Source: Polaribacter cellanae (GTDB taxonomy: Bacteria > Bacteroidota > Bacteroidia > Flavobacteriales > Flavobacteriaceae). Taken from it: DNA of 64,000 nucleotides. Below are positions 6,576 through 15,132 of this stretch, piece after piece. The DNA is taken from contig NZ_CP071869.1 in the NCBI RefSeq assembly GCF_017569185.1, forward strand, positions 1,850,001 to 1,914,000, given 5' to 3'. Every line of letters begins with the position of its first letter. Within the stretch, counting starts at the first letter, position 1. The translations under genes and the position numbers were made by a program. The notes under the pieces are model-generated. The model was not told where the DNA came from, ran no database searches, and saw only the letters and a list, made by a program, of their open reading frames with translations.

Positions 6576-6977
6576 TTATAAATTCCATATACTTTTTTCT
6601 TTAACAATAGTGCTCAATATTTCATTGACCGATAGGGCATTTACCCCATTAGTCTCGGCACACTCTTTTATAATATCATTTCTTTCTACGAGAACGCCAT
6701 TTATAGTTTTACAATAGTAAATAGCGGCGAAATCCATAATTTGTAATCCCCCGAACTTTATACTTTCCTTGCAGCAAAACTTAAAAAATTCGCCTTCGAG
6801 CGAATATGTTTTTATTTTGCCTTCTTCAACCAACCGTTTTAAATGATTGCGTTGCACGTAATCGTAACAAGTTGATTCCAGAGCCATTTCAGTAACATAA
6901 AATGAATCTGTTGAACTGTCCAATATTCTTAGACTGTCCAACAGAAGCAATAATTCTATGTCGCTGAATATATACAT
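6576..6977 (-). CDS. PIN-like toxin candidate, partner of Xre-ImmA protein
   Basis: A 133-aa protein with the look of a PIN-like nuclease: early acidic residue in MYIFSDIELLLLLDSL, a central Glu (VTEMALES), an internal Asp in LQIMDFAAIYYC, and a near-terminal acidic patch (NDIIKECAETNGVNALSVNEIL). It directly abuts the upstream Xre-ImmA gene (stop and start adjacent), which is a common arrangement for toxin-antitoxin pairs with a metallopeptidase-type antitoxin. The function, RNA cleavage, is inferred from the fold guess and neighbours, not from a firm family match. Confidence 0.5.
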   Translation of the reverse strand: MYIFSDIELLLLLDSLRILDSSTDSFYVTEMALESTCYDYVQRNHLKRLVEEGKIKTYSLEGEFFKFCCKESIKFGGLQIMDFAAIYYCKTINGVLVERNDIIKECAETNGVNALSVNEILSTIVKEKSIWNL

Positions 6978-8084
6978 CTAGTTTCGCATAAAATTTTTTC
7001 CGCCAAATCTGGCATTAATATCTTTTATAGTCATATTCGATAATTCTGCCGCTTTCGTTGGCGACAAAAGGGACTTACCTTCTTGATTATCCATATTTAG
7101 TCCTTTGGCCAACAGGCTAAAAAACCGTTTTGGCTTTTCAACACCATTATACTCACCAAATGAAGTGTCATCATTTTCTCGCCATTGGTCATATTTTTCT
7201 TTCCACGAGTGATAGGTGTCCCAATCAATTATTTTGAGGGTAAGCGCACGAATTATGATAGCCAAAATGGATATTCCGTATGCAGCTTTGATACTTTTTA
7301 ATTCCTCAAGAGTAATTCCATTTCTTTCGTTATTAAAGTGGTCATAAAGTACGTCTTCAAAAAGAAGCATCGCTCCTGCAAAATGGTCACAAAAGCGTTC
7401 GATTTTTTTATGGTCATCAATATCAAAATCAAGAATTAAATGAGCCAGTTCGTGTAACGTGGTAAAACGCCTTCTAGCTACATCTGGATTTATTGCGTTA
7501 AGGACAATAATAGGGACTTCACCTGCCCAACCCGAAAACGCAACAAAACTATTTGGCTTTTCAACCTCAAAGATTTTAACACCTTTATTTTCCAATAGAT
7601 GAATCACATCGTAAATTGGGTTTTTCCCAAGTTTCCATTTTTTACGAATTACTTTAACTGCATCTTCAACATCGGTGCCTTTGCTTATCACAATATTCTC
7701 TACTGGATTTTTGAACTTGATTTTATCGTCCATTATATTTTCCAGTTCTATAATGTTAAAGAAATCACTCGAAATACTTTCTATGATTTCATTTTCAAAG
7801 ACCTTATGCGACTCTTGTTTTTCACGATACTCAATATTGGTCATTGAAAAGGCAGACTTATCGCCAGGGCGATATTCCAAATTAGTACTTTCGGTATTTA
7901 TAATATCGAATGGCTTTAATTTTAAAACCTTAGAAAAACGTATTAAATGGTTTGTTTTCATTTCTCGCTTTCCTTCTTCAAATTTTTGGATATAAGAAAC
8001 TGAAAACCCCGTATAATCGGCAAATTCCTGCTGGGATAGACCTGCATCTTGCCGTAACTGTTTTATTCTTTTTCCAAGTTCCAT
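6978..8084 (-). CDS. Xre-family regulator with ImmA/IrrE metallopeptidase domain
   Basis: A 368-aa protein. Residues 1-57 form an Xre helix-turn-helix (RIKQLRQDAGLSQQEFADYTGFSVSYIQKFEEGKRE). The middle holds an ImmA/IrrE (COG2856) zinc peptidase signature, TLHELAHLILDF, followed by the third ligand region FCDHFAGAMLL. Such proteins repress genes and cleave, or neutralise, a partner. Here the PIN-like gene follows with no gap, so this is most likely an autoregulated antitoxin. A perfect 10-bp inverted repeat (8131-8174) overlaps its promoter (TATCTTTG on the minus strand at 8119-8112), fitting self-repression. Confidence 0.85.
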   Translation of the reverse strand: MELGKRIKQLRQDAGLSQQEFADYTGFSVSYIQKFEEGKREMKTNHLIRFSKVLKLKPFDIINTESTNLEYRPGDKSAFSMTNIEYREKQESHKVFENEIIESISSDFFNIIELENIMDDKIKFKNPVENIVISKGTDVEDAVKVIRKKWKLGKNPIYDVIHLLENKGVKIFEVEKPNSFVAFSGWAGEVPIIVLNAINPDVARRRFTTLHELAHLILDFDIDDHKKIERFCDHFAGAMLLFEDVLYDHFNNERNGITLEELKSIKAAYGISILAIIIRALTLKIIDWDTYHSWKEKYDQWRENDDTSFGEYNGVEKPKRFFSLLAKGLNMDNQEGKSLLSPTKAAELSNMTIKDINARFGGKNFMRN

Positions 8085-8130
8085 TTTTAAACGTGTTAGT
8101 TCAACTTTTTACAAAGATACGAAATTTATC

Positions 8131-8174
8131 AATACACACACAAAAATATAATATTGTTTATTATTGTGTGTATT
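8131..8174 (-). promoter_or_regulatory. Operator-like inverted repeat upstream of the Xre-ImmA gene
   Basis: AATACACACA (8131-8140) and TGTGTGTATT (8165-8174) are perfect inverted arms. On the minus strand, a TTG inside the left arm region lies 21 bp before TATCTTTG (8119-8112), so the repeat overlaps the -33 element. Confidence 0.55.
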
Positions 8175-8205
8175 ATTATTCTATTTAATGGTCTATTTAG
8201 GTTAA

Positions 8206-8236
8206 TTGTCCCAAAAAAAGTATATATTTGGGACAA
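8206..8236 (+). promoter_or_regulatory. Operator palindrome at the abiE promoter
   Basis: TTGTCCCAAA (8206-8215) and TTTGGGACAA (8227-8236) are perfect 10-bp arms. The right arm overlaps the -7-like box TATATTTG (8223-8230), 11 bp before the abiEi start. AbiEi antitoxins are known to bind inverted repeats in their promoter and repress it. Confidence 0.65.
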
Positions 8237-8246
8237 AATAAATTGA

Positions 8247-8855
8247 TTGAAGTCAATAAAAGAGAAAATAAAGGACGAAATTAAAGCAGGGAACAGGGGT
8301 AAGATAGTGTTGCCGTCAGACTTTGAGATTAAATATGGTGTAGAAAACACCAAGAAATCTTTATTGCGACTTACCAATGAAGGCTTTCTGGAACGTTTGG
8401 CGCGCGGTATTTACCTATATCCCGAACGAGATGAACTTTTAGGGGTGCTTTATCCCGATATTGAAACTATCGCGGAAGAAATCGCCCTTCGAGATAATGC
8501 ACGTATCATTCCAACAGGAATCCAAGCCTTAAACCTGCTAGGACTTTCAACACAAGTTCCGCTGAATGCCGTTTTTCTAACTGATGGCTCGCCTCGAACA
8601 ATTAGCATCGGTAAACGTAAAATAAAGTTTAAAAAGGCCAGCCCAAAAAATCTGGCAGCCAAGGGAAGACTGAGTGGTCTCGCCATACAGGCACTAAAGG
8701 AAATAGGAAAAGAAAAAGTGTCACAAGACGAAATTATTAAGATTAAAGAACAACTGAAAAAAGAAGAGCCAGAAAACCTATACCACGATATGAAACTTGC
8801 GCCATCGTGGATAGCTGATATTTTGGGGGATTTACTTCGATACTATTATGAGTGA
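8247..8855 (+). CDS. AbiEi-type antitoxin/transcriptional regulator (DUF6088-like)
   Basis: A 202-aa protein. The N-terminal winged helix (about 15-65: RGKIVLPSDF, KKSLLRLTNEGFLERLARGIYLYP) and the following antitoxin domain (IARIIPTG-like segment DNARIIPTGIQALNLLGLS, then RTISIGKRKIKFKKASPKN) match the AbiEi/DUF6088 group. It neutralises the neighbouring nucleotidyltransferase toxin and represses its own promoter through the palindrome at 8206-8236. It overlaps abiEii by 8 bp, so the two are translationally coupled. It is divergent from the Xre-ImmA gene. Confidence 0.85.
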   Translation: MKSIKEKIKDEIKAGNRGKIVLPSDFEIKYGVENTKKSLLRLTNEGFLERLARGIYLYPERDELLGVLYPDIETIAEEIALRDNARIIPTGIQALNLLGLSTQVPLNAVFLTDGSPRTISIGKRKIKFKKASPKNLAAKGRLSGLAIQALKEIGKEKVSQDEIIKIKEQLKKEEPENLYHDMKLAPSWIADILGDLLRYYYE

Positions 8856-9840
8856 TTTTATAGGCCTTACGGATGAACAAAAAACAAGAATTTTCACCCA
8901 AACAGGTGTAAGAACCGGACTTCCGGCATTTGCTGTTGAAAAAGATTGGTGGGTCACCGAAATGCTTCGCATTGTTTTTTCGTTGTCTTATGCAGAGGCC
9001 TTTGTGTTTAAGGGCGGAACTTCTTTGAGTAAAGGTTATGGCTTGATAGAACGGTTTTCCGAAGATATAGATTTAGCTGTTGACCGAGCTTTTTTTGATA
9101 TGGGTGGGGAATTGTCCAGAACTCAAATCAAGAAACTTAGAAAGAAAAGTGCCCACTTTATCAGTACTGAATTAGTTGGAAATTTTGCTGAAGCAATAAA
9201 GAAAAGGAAGCTTCCAATAGCATCGTTAGGTGTTGAGCCTTTTGAAGATTCGGATACCGACCCCTTACGTATTTATGTGACTTATAACCCATTGACAAAG
9301 CAAAGCGATTATCTAAGACCAAGGGTGCTTTTGGAAATCAGTTGTAGGTCGCTTCGCGAACCCTGTGAGGACGTACCTATACAATCCCTCGTGGACCGAG
9401 AGTTTGCGTCCGAGACTTTTGCCAATCCAACCTTTCCAGTAAAAACGGTAGAACCACAACGAACGTTTCTGGAAAAAATCTTCCTATTGCACGAAGAATG
9501 GCAAAAAAACAATATTAGAGTAGATAGACTAAGTAGGCATCTCTATGATTTAGAACGTTTAATGGATACTGAACACGCAACAAGAGCTTTAAAAAATAAA
9601 GAATTGTTTTATCACATCGCAGAGCACAGAAGTACTTTCTCGCCATTAAAAGGTGTAAATTATGCCAGTCACAAACCAAAATTGATTCAAATAGTCCCGC
9701 CAGATGCAGTAATTAAAGACTATGAGAATGACTATAATGTGATGCAAGAAAATATGTTTGTTGGCGAATCCCTAAGTTGGGATGCTATTCTAAAACGCCT
9801 AACGCAATTGCAGGAAAGAATTAGAGGGCTGGATTGGTAG
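8848..9840 (+). CDS. AbiEii-type nucleotidyltransferase toxin
   Basis: A 330-aa protein of the nucleotidyltransferase AbiEii/AbiGii (DUF1814) family. The catalytic signature is intact: FKGGTSLSKGYGLIERFSEDIDL, with the GGTSL loop and the two metal-binding Asp residues. The N-terminus FAVEKDWWVTEML is also typical. Toxins of this family block growth, in studied members by modifying tRNA 3' ends, and can abort phage infection. It pairs with the overlapping abiEi. A 293-bp intergenic region with a duplicated leader follows. Confidence 0.88.
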   Translation: MSDFIGLTDEQKTRIFTQTGVRTGLPAFAVEKDWWVTEMLRIVFSLSYAEAFVFKGGTSLSKGYGLIERFSEDIDLAVDRAFFDMGGELSRTQIKKLRKKSAHFISTELVGNFAEAIKKRKLPIASLGVEPFEDSDTDPLRIYVTYNPLTKQSDYLRPRVLLEISCRSLREPCEDVPIQSLVDREFASETFANPTFPVKTVEPQRTFLEKIFLLHEEWQKNNIRVDRLSRHLYDLERLMDTEHATRALKNKELFYHIAEHRSTFSPLKGVNYASHKPKLIQIVPPDAVIKDYENDYNVMQENMFVGESLSWDAILKRLTQLQERIRGLDW

Positions 9841-9987
9841 TATTGTCAACGTTTTGCCTAATATATTTTCTCTTAATTCGGTTTTCACTTCCCTATTTAC
9901 CCTAAAGAAGTATAACATTCTTTAACCAAAATTTTTGGATTATGTGTTTTAGAGAGAGTTTATTATCATACAATATACCCGCAATTT

Positions 9988-10122
9988 AAACTCGTAAAAT
10001 ACTTCCATCAAAAGACTACGGCATAAAGCCAACGCTTCTTCCACTACTTATTTATTCCGTTTCCTTTTGAGCTAAGATTTTATCTTCCGTTTGGTTTCTG
10101 CTCAAATATTGTTTAATCAAAA
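9988..10122 (+). repeat. Leader repeat copy A upstream of the ParB-like gene
   Basis: About 135 bp that recurs at 12039-12175 in the same orientation with roughly 85 percent identity by eye, including the blocks ATCAAAAGACTACGGCATAA, TTATTCCGTTTCCTTTTGAG and CTCAAATATTGTTTAATCAA. It ends about 11 bp before the ATG. It probably is a shared promoter or 5' leader that coordinates two operons of the element. The rest of the 9841-10133 gap shows nothing else I can name. Confidence 0.7.
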
Positions 10123-10133
10123 ATTTGAGTATT

Positions 10134-11921
10134 ATGACAACAAAAGCGAGTACCACAAAGAAGCGCAGTAGAACGAAATCTACTGCCAAGAAAGAAGTGA
10201 ACGGAAAGAAAGTGCCGACACTTCAAATCGAGAACCTTCCAATAGGCAACATCAAGCCTGACCCTAAGCAACCGAGAAAGACCTTTGATGAGAAACAGCT
10301 ACAACAGCTCTCAAATAGTATCAAGGAATTCGGCGTCCTACAACCGATAACGGTTCGGAAATCTGGAAAGGGTTTTATCATCGTAATGGGCGAAAGAAGA
10401 TTTCGCGCAAGCAAAATGGCGAACAAGAAAACTATTCCTTGCATCGTAAGAACTTATGAGAACAATGATGTCCTCGAAGTTCAAATCATTGAAAATCTGC
10501 AACGAAAGGACGTAGAACCGACCGAAGAGGCCGAAGCGATTGCTTATCTGAGCGATAAGTACTCGCCTTCAGAAATTGCAAAGCGTTTGGGAAGAACGGA
10601 CAATTTCATAAGACAACGTCTGAAGTTGGCAGGTTTGATAGAAGGTTTTAAGCATTATGTTCGTAGCGGTGAAATGACCATTTCGTTAGGTGTCGGTGTA
10701 GCACTTTTTGAACCAGAGGAACAACAGATGATGTTGGAAACGATGGGCATAAATTTTAATGCACACCAAATTAACAGGATGATAAAAGACCAAACCTATG
10801 ATTTGGAAAAGGCACCTTTTGATGTAACTGATAAGAAGTTGGTGCCGAAAGCTGGGTCTTGTATAGAATGTCCTTTCAATGCAGCCAATCAAGGCAATCT
10901 GTTTGGCGAGAGTAAAATGGTCTGTACTAAAGCAGCTTGTTTTGAAACGAAGAAAAGCAAGTCGTTCTTGAACTTGATTGAAAAATCCAAGAAAAAGAAT
11001 AAACTTCTGATTCCCGAAATACGACAGTATTGGGCAGATGACGAAAACAATCAGCTCATTATATCACAGTTGGAAAAGAATGGCTTGAAGGTCTATTTAC
11101 TGGATGATGTTGAAATCATCGAAAATCCAATTGAGCCAACAATTGAGGCCATCAAAATAGAATATCAACATTACGATTATTCAGAAGATGAATTAAAGGC
11201 TGAATTTAAGGAAGCAATTCAGAACTTCGAAGAAGAGTTGAAAAATTACAATTTAGCAGCGGACAATGGATTTGTAAATGGTATCGTATTCCATCCTGAG
11301 ACCTACCAGAACAAGGAAGTGTTTGTCAAGGTAATCAAGAAATCAAAAGATGAAGTAACTGATTATTCAGCACCATTGGCCAATAGAAAAATGGTGGATT
11401 GTACACCTGAAGAACAAATCGTGAAAATCAACGAAAGGGAAATCCGTAAGAAGCAAATAGAGAACAACAAGCATTTTGAAGAAGTTGTTCAGGTGATTCG
11501 TGAGACCGAATACATCAATACAAAGAAAACACTTTCGACAGACGAAATGGTGGCATTCTCGATATCGCTCTTTGAAAATAATGTGGACTATATGAGCCAA
11601 CAAAAGTATTTCTCAAAGCTATTGGGCAACACGTCCAAGATGACCAAAGTTGAAATGGTTGACAATTTCAAGAAGAAGTTCAAAAAAGAAATCTTCCACA
11701 AACTGATACGCTATATGCTTACCAAGCAAGTGCATTTTGGCGAAAGCAATCACCTCAATAACTTGACCAACATTTCATTCTATAATGCGCTACAAGGATA
11801 TTACAAATCCAAGATTGCTGACATTGAGAAGGAATATGCCGAAAAGAGGGACAAACGTGAAGCACGTTTGAAAGAGCGTATCACAGTTCTTGAAAAGAAA
11901 ATTCAGGAATTCAACGATTAG
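10134..11921 (+). CDS. ParB/Spo0J-like partition or nucleoid protein
   Basis: 595 aa from the ATG at 10134; an in-frame TTG lies 9 bp upstream. A basic N-terminal tail (about 1-30) precedes the ParB N-domain (about 33-110: GNIKPDPKQPRKTFDEKQ, GVLQPITVRK, IVMGERRFRASKMA) and a helix-turn-helix (LGRTDNFIRQRLKLAGLIE). The long C-terminal part is helical, with a Cys cluster (CIECPFNAANQG, then CTKAACFETKK) that may bind metal. ParB-like proteins of this type occur in Bacteroidota ICEs without a ParA nearby, as here. The duplicated leader upstream suggests co-regulation with the 53-aa/DUF932 unit at 12185. Confidence 0.85.
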   Translation: MTTKASTTKKRSRTKSTAKKEVNGKKVPTLQIENLPIGNIKPDPKQPRKTFDEKQLQQLSNSIKEFGVLQPITVRKSGKGFIIVMGERRFRASKMANKKTIPCIVRTYENNDVLEVQIIENLQRKDVEPTEEAEAIAYLSDKYSPSEIAKRLGRTDNFIRQRLKLAGLIEGFKHYVRSGEMTISLGVGVALFEPEEQQMMLETMGINFNAHQINRMIKDQTYDLEKAPFDVTDKKLVPKAGSCIECPFNAANQGNLFGESKMVCTKAACFETKKSKSFLNLIEKSKKKNKLLIPEIRQYWADDENNQLIISQLEKNGLKVYLLDDVEIIENPIEPTIEAIKIEYQHYDYSEDELKAEFKEAIQNFEEELKNYNLAADNGFVNGIVFHPETYQNKEVFVKVIKKSKDEVTDYSAPLANRKMVDCTPEEQIVKINEREIRKKQIENNKHFEEVVQVIRETEYINTKKTLSTDEMVAFSISLFENNVDYMSQQKYFSKLLGNTSKMTKVEMVDNFKKKFKKEIFHKLIRYMLTKQVHFGESNHLNNLTNISFYNALQGYYKSKIADIEKEYAEKRDKREARLKERITVLEKKIQEFND

Positions 11922-12038
11922 CTTTTGTTGTTAGAAGAAGGGTCGGCATTCGTGCTGGCCCTTTTTCTTTTTAATAATAGTGCCTAAAAGAATGTATTCG
12001 CAAGGAAAGGGTTATCAATCAATAGTTAGCGCAAAGAT

Positions 12039-12175
12039 AAACTCGTAAAATACACCCATCAAAAGACTACGGCATAAAGCCATTGCGCTCATCCCTCTTC
12101 TCATTTATTCCGTTTCCTTTTGAGCTGAGATTTTAGCTTCCGTTTGGGTACTGCTCAAATATTGTTTAATCAAAA
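12039..12175 (+). repeat. Leader repeat copy B upstream of the 53-aa/DUF932 unit
   Basis: Second copy of the 135-bp leader described at 9988-10122. It also stops about 10 bp before a start codon (12185). The conserved block positions relative to the ATG argue for a regulatory role rather than chance duplication. Confidence 0.7.
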
Positions 12176-12184
12176 TATATCATT

Positions 12185-12346
12185 ATGAAACGAGTATCCG
12201 AAAAACCTAAAATTTCGCCACAAGAGGCTGAAATGCATTATCAATCGAGTAAAGAAAATTACACCATTGAAAGTGCAGAAAGCCACTTGGCTTATTACAG
12301 AGAAAAACATCCAATCTATTATGCGGTGTTATTACAAAATGTTTAA
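12185..12346 (+). CDS. 53-aa accessory protein of the ICE
   Basis: ATG at 12185 lies 9 bp after the leader repeat and opens 53 codons. The product is charged and aromatic (MKRVSEKPKISPQEAEMHYQ at the start, SHLAYYREKHPIYYAVLL near the end), with no membrane segment. No family is recognised. It ends 17 bp before the DUF932 gene, so the two probably share an mRNA. Confidence 0.6.
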   Translation: MKRVSEKPKISPQEAEMHYQSSKENYTIESAESHLAYYREKHPIYYAVLLQNV

Positions 12347-12363
12347 TCTAAAATTCAAAAGCT

Positions 12364-13200
12364 ATGTATTTACAAAATTTGCAACAGGATGAAATCTTTA
12401 TTCCATCAGAAATGAAATCCTTAAAAAGCCTGACACAGATGGAATCCAGACGAGGGCTTGAAAATGCCATCATATCAAATGGCAAAATCGTCAATGTGGT
12501 CTCGAACAGCTACGGACATATTCCGAATCAACTGTTCTTCAAGAAAGCTGAGGAAATGCTGACCGATGCCCAACTGAACTTTCACAAGCGCACCATCAAT
12601 AAAAATGATAGGTCGTTCATTACCGACTTTATCATCGATGATAAAAGCCAGTTTACGGTTAAAAATGATAAGGACTTGATATTACCGATGCTTCGGTTTA
12701 AAAACTCGTATGACGGTAGTGAAAAGACCTCTGGTCATTTTGGATTTTATAGAGAAGTGTGCTCAAACGGTCTGCACGTTTCACAAGCAGAAATCGAGTT
12801 TTCGATTAAGCACAGTAAGAACAATACACATCTTATAATGCCGAGACTAAATAATCTTTTCGATAAGTTTCTGGACAATGAATTCTACACCATTACCAAG
12901 AAATTCGATAAGATGAAGGAATTTAAAATCATCGACACTCAGGAATTTGTAAAAGCAGTTCTCGATAAGACAAAGCTATTCAGATACGAGTGTAGCGACA
13001 AGAATAGCGACCCTTCAAAAAAGTCTCGTGAAGTCATTAAAATATTGAACTACGAAGCCTTGTTGCTTAATGAAGAACCGAATCTTTGGCTGGGTTACAA
13101 TGCCTTTAATTCTATACTTCATAATGTATTGAAGAAAAGCTTCGGCCAACAAGAACGGTTGGATAAAAAGCTGTTTGATGAAGTCTATGCTATGGCATAA
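12364..13200 (+). CDS. DUF932-family phage/plasmid-like protein
   Basis: 278 aa with the DUF932 pattern: ILPMLRFKNSYDGSEKTSGHFGFYREVCSNG in the centre (a substrate or DNA-contact region shared by plasmid and phage proteins), HSKN, and the C-terminal YNAFNSILHN. The molecular function of DUF932 is unknown, but it is a frequent neighbour of ParB-like and SSB genes on conjugative elements, as here. It likely takes part in element maintenance or anti-restriction (inference). Confidence 0.8.
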   Translation: MYLQNLQQDEIFIPSEMKSLKSLTQMESRRGLENAIISNGKIVNVVSNSYGHIPNQLFFKKAEEMLTDAQLNFHKRTINKNDRSFITDFIIDDKSQFTVKNDKDLILPMLRFKNSYDGSEKTSGHFGFYREVCSNGLHVSQAEIEFSIKHSKNNTHLIMPRLNNLFDKFLDNEFYTITKKFDKMKEFKIIDTQEFVKAVLDKTKLFRYECSDKNSDPSKKSREVIKILNYEALLLNEEPNLWLGYNAFNSILHNVLKKSFGQQERLDKKLFDEVYAMA

Positions 13201-13268
13201 ATTAAATAAAGGTTTGTCCAGTACCTTAAACTGGATGACTAAATATATCACAAGCATTTACTTTCCCA

Positions 13269-13377
13269 CTCAGCACATTCCCCTACATTCCACGCTTACC
13301 TGCCGAAAGAGGCAGGCAACCACTTCATTCCGGGAAAAGAGCTTCACTACAAATATATTGGACACAATCCCCAATTT
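13269..13377 (+). repeat. 109-bp direct repeat, left copy, flanking a five-gene cassette
   Basis: Matches 15655-15763 without gaps and with nine mismatches (about 92 percent). Each copy contains a stem with CCTGCC/GGCAGG arms. The copies bracket the ArsR/SRPBCC/DoxX/VOC cassette, which suggests the cassette entered, or can leave, by recombination between them. In one frame the copies encode similar peptides, but most differences are non-synonymous and there is no ATG in the left copy. Confidence 0.75.
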
Positions 13378-13495
13378 AAGCGAGCCTACGAACATCAACC
13401 CTTGCTACATAATTTTAACATCCAAACAAAAAAATTGAAAAAATATTTGCGTAGTTAAATGGCTTCATATATATTTGTAGCCAAATAACTTCATA

Positions 13496-13828
13496 ATGAA
13501 ATTGAGAAGAGACATATTTCAAGCTATTTCAGACCCTACAAGACGAGCTATTTTGGTTCTGTTAACCTCTCAGACTATGACAGCAGGAGCAATTGCCGAA
13601 AACTTTGATGTAGCCAGACCTACCATTTCAAAGCACATTCAGATTTTGAACGAATGTGACCTTGTCAAGGCAAACCAACAAGGGCGAGAAATCTACTACG
13701 AGCTAAAAATCGATAAAATGAAAGAAATCGATAAATGGTTGGAACAATTCAGAAAGATTTGGGAAAACCGCTTCGGACAATTGGACAATTTATTATCAAC
13801 TCTTAAAAATAAAAAAAATGAAAAATGA
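13496..13828 (+). CDS. ArsR-family transcriptional repressor
   Basis: 110-aa winged-helix protein: [43 protein letters not shown] (recognition helix) and a beta wing [16 protein letters not shown]. It lacks the CxC metal motif, and the layout (ArsR followed by AHSA1/SRPBCC proteins) is the common SdpR-like type that controls its own operon. It overlaps the next gene by 11 bp. The cassette-internal promoter is probably in the AT-rich 13430-13490. Confidence 0.88.
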   Translation: MKLRRDIFQAISDPTRRAILVLLTSQTMTAGAIAENFDVARPTISKHIQILNECDLVKANQQGREIYYELKIDKMKEIDKWLEQFRKIWENRFGQLDNLLSTLKNKKNEK

Positions 13829-14228
13829 AATTAAGGTATCTACAACCATACAAGCAGATGTGAAAAAAGTTTGGGATTACTACACTAACCCAAAACACAT
13901 TGTCAATTGGAACTTTGCAGACCCATCCTGGCATTGCCCGAAAGCTTCCAATGACCTAAAGGTAGGAGGGGAATACAAAGCAAGAATGGAAGCTAAGGAT
14001 GGAAGTTTCGGATTTGATTTTGAAGCCATCTACACCAAAGTAGCGGAGGGCAAGGAATTTACCTATGAATTTGGAGGTAGGACGGCCAACGTAAAATTTC
14101 ACAACCGAAATGACCAAACCGAAATCGTGGTTCTCTTTGAACCCGAAAAGGACAATCCCGTTGAAATGCAAAAGGGAGGATGGCAAGCTATCCTCAACAA
14201 TTTTAAAACCTATACCGAGAATAATTAA
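13818..14228 (+). CDS. SRPBCC/AHSA1-domain protein (first)
   Basis: 136 aa with the START-like SRPBCC fold: [52 protein letters not shown], and C-terminal [13 protein letters not shown] helix. These proteins bind small hydrophobic ligands; the ligand is unknown here. It is translationally coupled to the ArsR gene. Confidence 0.85.
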   Translation: MKNEIKVSTTIQADVKKVWDYYTNPKHIVNWNFADPSWHCPKASNDLKVGGEYKARMEAKDGSFGFDFEAIYTKVAEGKEFTYEFGGRTANVKFHNRNDQTEIVVLFEPEKDNPVEMQKGGWQAILNNFKTYTENN

Positions 14229-14238
14229 AACAAAAAAA

Positions 14239-14742
14239 ATGAAAAATAATCTGTTATTCGACTTTACTGTCGACAAAAAAACAAGTACCGTTTTTGTAAA
14301 CCGAGAATTTAATGCAGACCAACCAATGGTTTGGGATGCTTTTACAAAACAAGAAATCCTTGACCAATGGTGGGCACCACAACCGTGGAAATCAAAAACA
14401 AAGTATATGAACTTTGAAGAAGGCGGACGAAGATTTTACGCAATGGTTGGACCCGAAGGCGAGGAACATTGGTCAATTCAAGACTTTACTTCAATCTCAC
14501 CCAAGGACAATTTCCAATTCAAAGACGCTTTTGCCGATAAGGACGAAAACATTAATGAACAAATGCCATCTTCAAAATGGAATTTGGATTTTAGCGAAAC
14601 GGAAGGAGTTACGACGGTAAAGATTTCCATAAAGCACGAAAAACTTGAAGACCTAGAAATGCACATACAAATGGGCTTCAAAGAAGGATTTACAGCAACA
14701 TTAAACCATTTAGCGAAATTGTTATCAACCTTTAAAAATTAA
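14239..14742 (+). CDS. SRPBCC/AHSA1-domain protein (second)
   Basis: 167 aa from the ATG at 14239, 10 bp after the first SRPBCC gene; the frame stays open further upstream inside that gene, but [14 protein letters not shown] is the natural start. The fold signature is present: [31 protein letters not shown], then [12 protein letters not shown], and the closing helix [18 protein letters not shown]. It is paralogous in fold but not close in sequence to its neighbour. Confidence 0.87.
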   Translation: MKNNLLFDFTVDKKTSTVFVNREFNADQPMVWDAFTKQEILDQWWAPQPWKSKTKYMNFEEGGRRFYAMVGPEGEEHWSIQDFTSISPKDNFQFKDAFADKDENINEQMPSSKWNLDFSETEGVTTVKISIKHEKLEDLEMHIQMGFKEGFTATLNHLAKLLSTFKN

Positions 14743-14746
14743 GATA

Positions 14747-15121
14747 GTGAAAAAGAACAAAATCATATTTTGGACGGCTACCATCATCATAGCTCTTTGG
14801 GAAGCCGTTATGCCAATGAGTACTTGGATTTTTGCACCAGAGTATATGACAATCGGAACAAAAGCTTTGGGCTATCCCGATTATTTCGCATACGCTTTAG
14901 CGATAGCAAAAGTCCTTGGAGTTATTGCGATTGGTTACCCAAAAACACCTGAAAAGCTTAAAGAATGGGCATATTCAGGGCTTGCGTTCACACTTATTTT
15001 TGCGTTCATAAGTCACGCTTGTGTAGATAAAAACATCGGTTATATGATTATGCCTTTGGCTTTCTTGGGCATACTTGCACTTTCTTACCATTACAAAAAC
15101 AAAATTCAAACAATAAACTAA
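14747..15121 (+). CDS. DoxX-like membrane protein
   Basis: 124 aa, starting with GTG at 14747, 4 bp after the previous stop. Four hydrophobic helices are visible (about 6-24, 42-64, 71-91, 97-116), with the DoxX-like segment ALGYPDYFAYALAIAKVLGVIAI. Members of this family are small inner-membrane proteins often next to SRPBCC genes; the role is not established. Confidence 0.8.
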   Translation: MKKNKIIFWTATIIIALWEAVMPMSTWIFAPEYMTIGTKALGYPDYFAYALAIAKVLGVIAIGYPKTPEKLKEWAYSGLAFTLIFAFISHACVDKNIGYMIMPLAFLGILALSYHYKNKIQTIN

Positions 15122-15132
15122 AAATCGAAAAA

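Noticed and set aside
14110..14238. N-terminal extension of the second SRPBCC protein
   Set aside because: These codons lie inside the upstream SRPBCC gene in another frame; ATG 14239 gives a normal-length domain.
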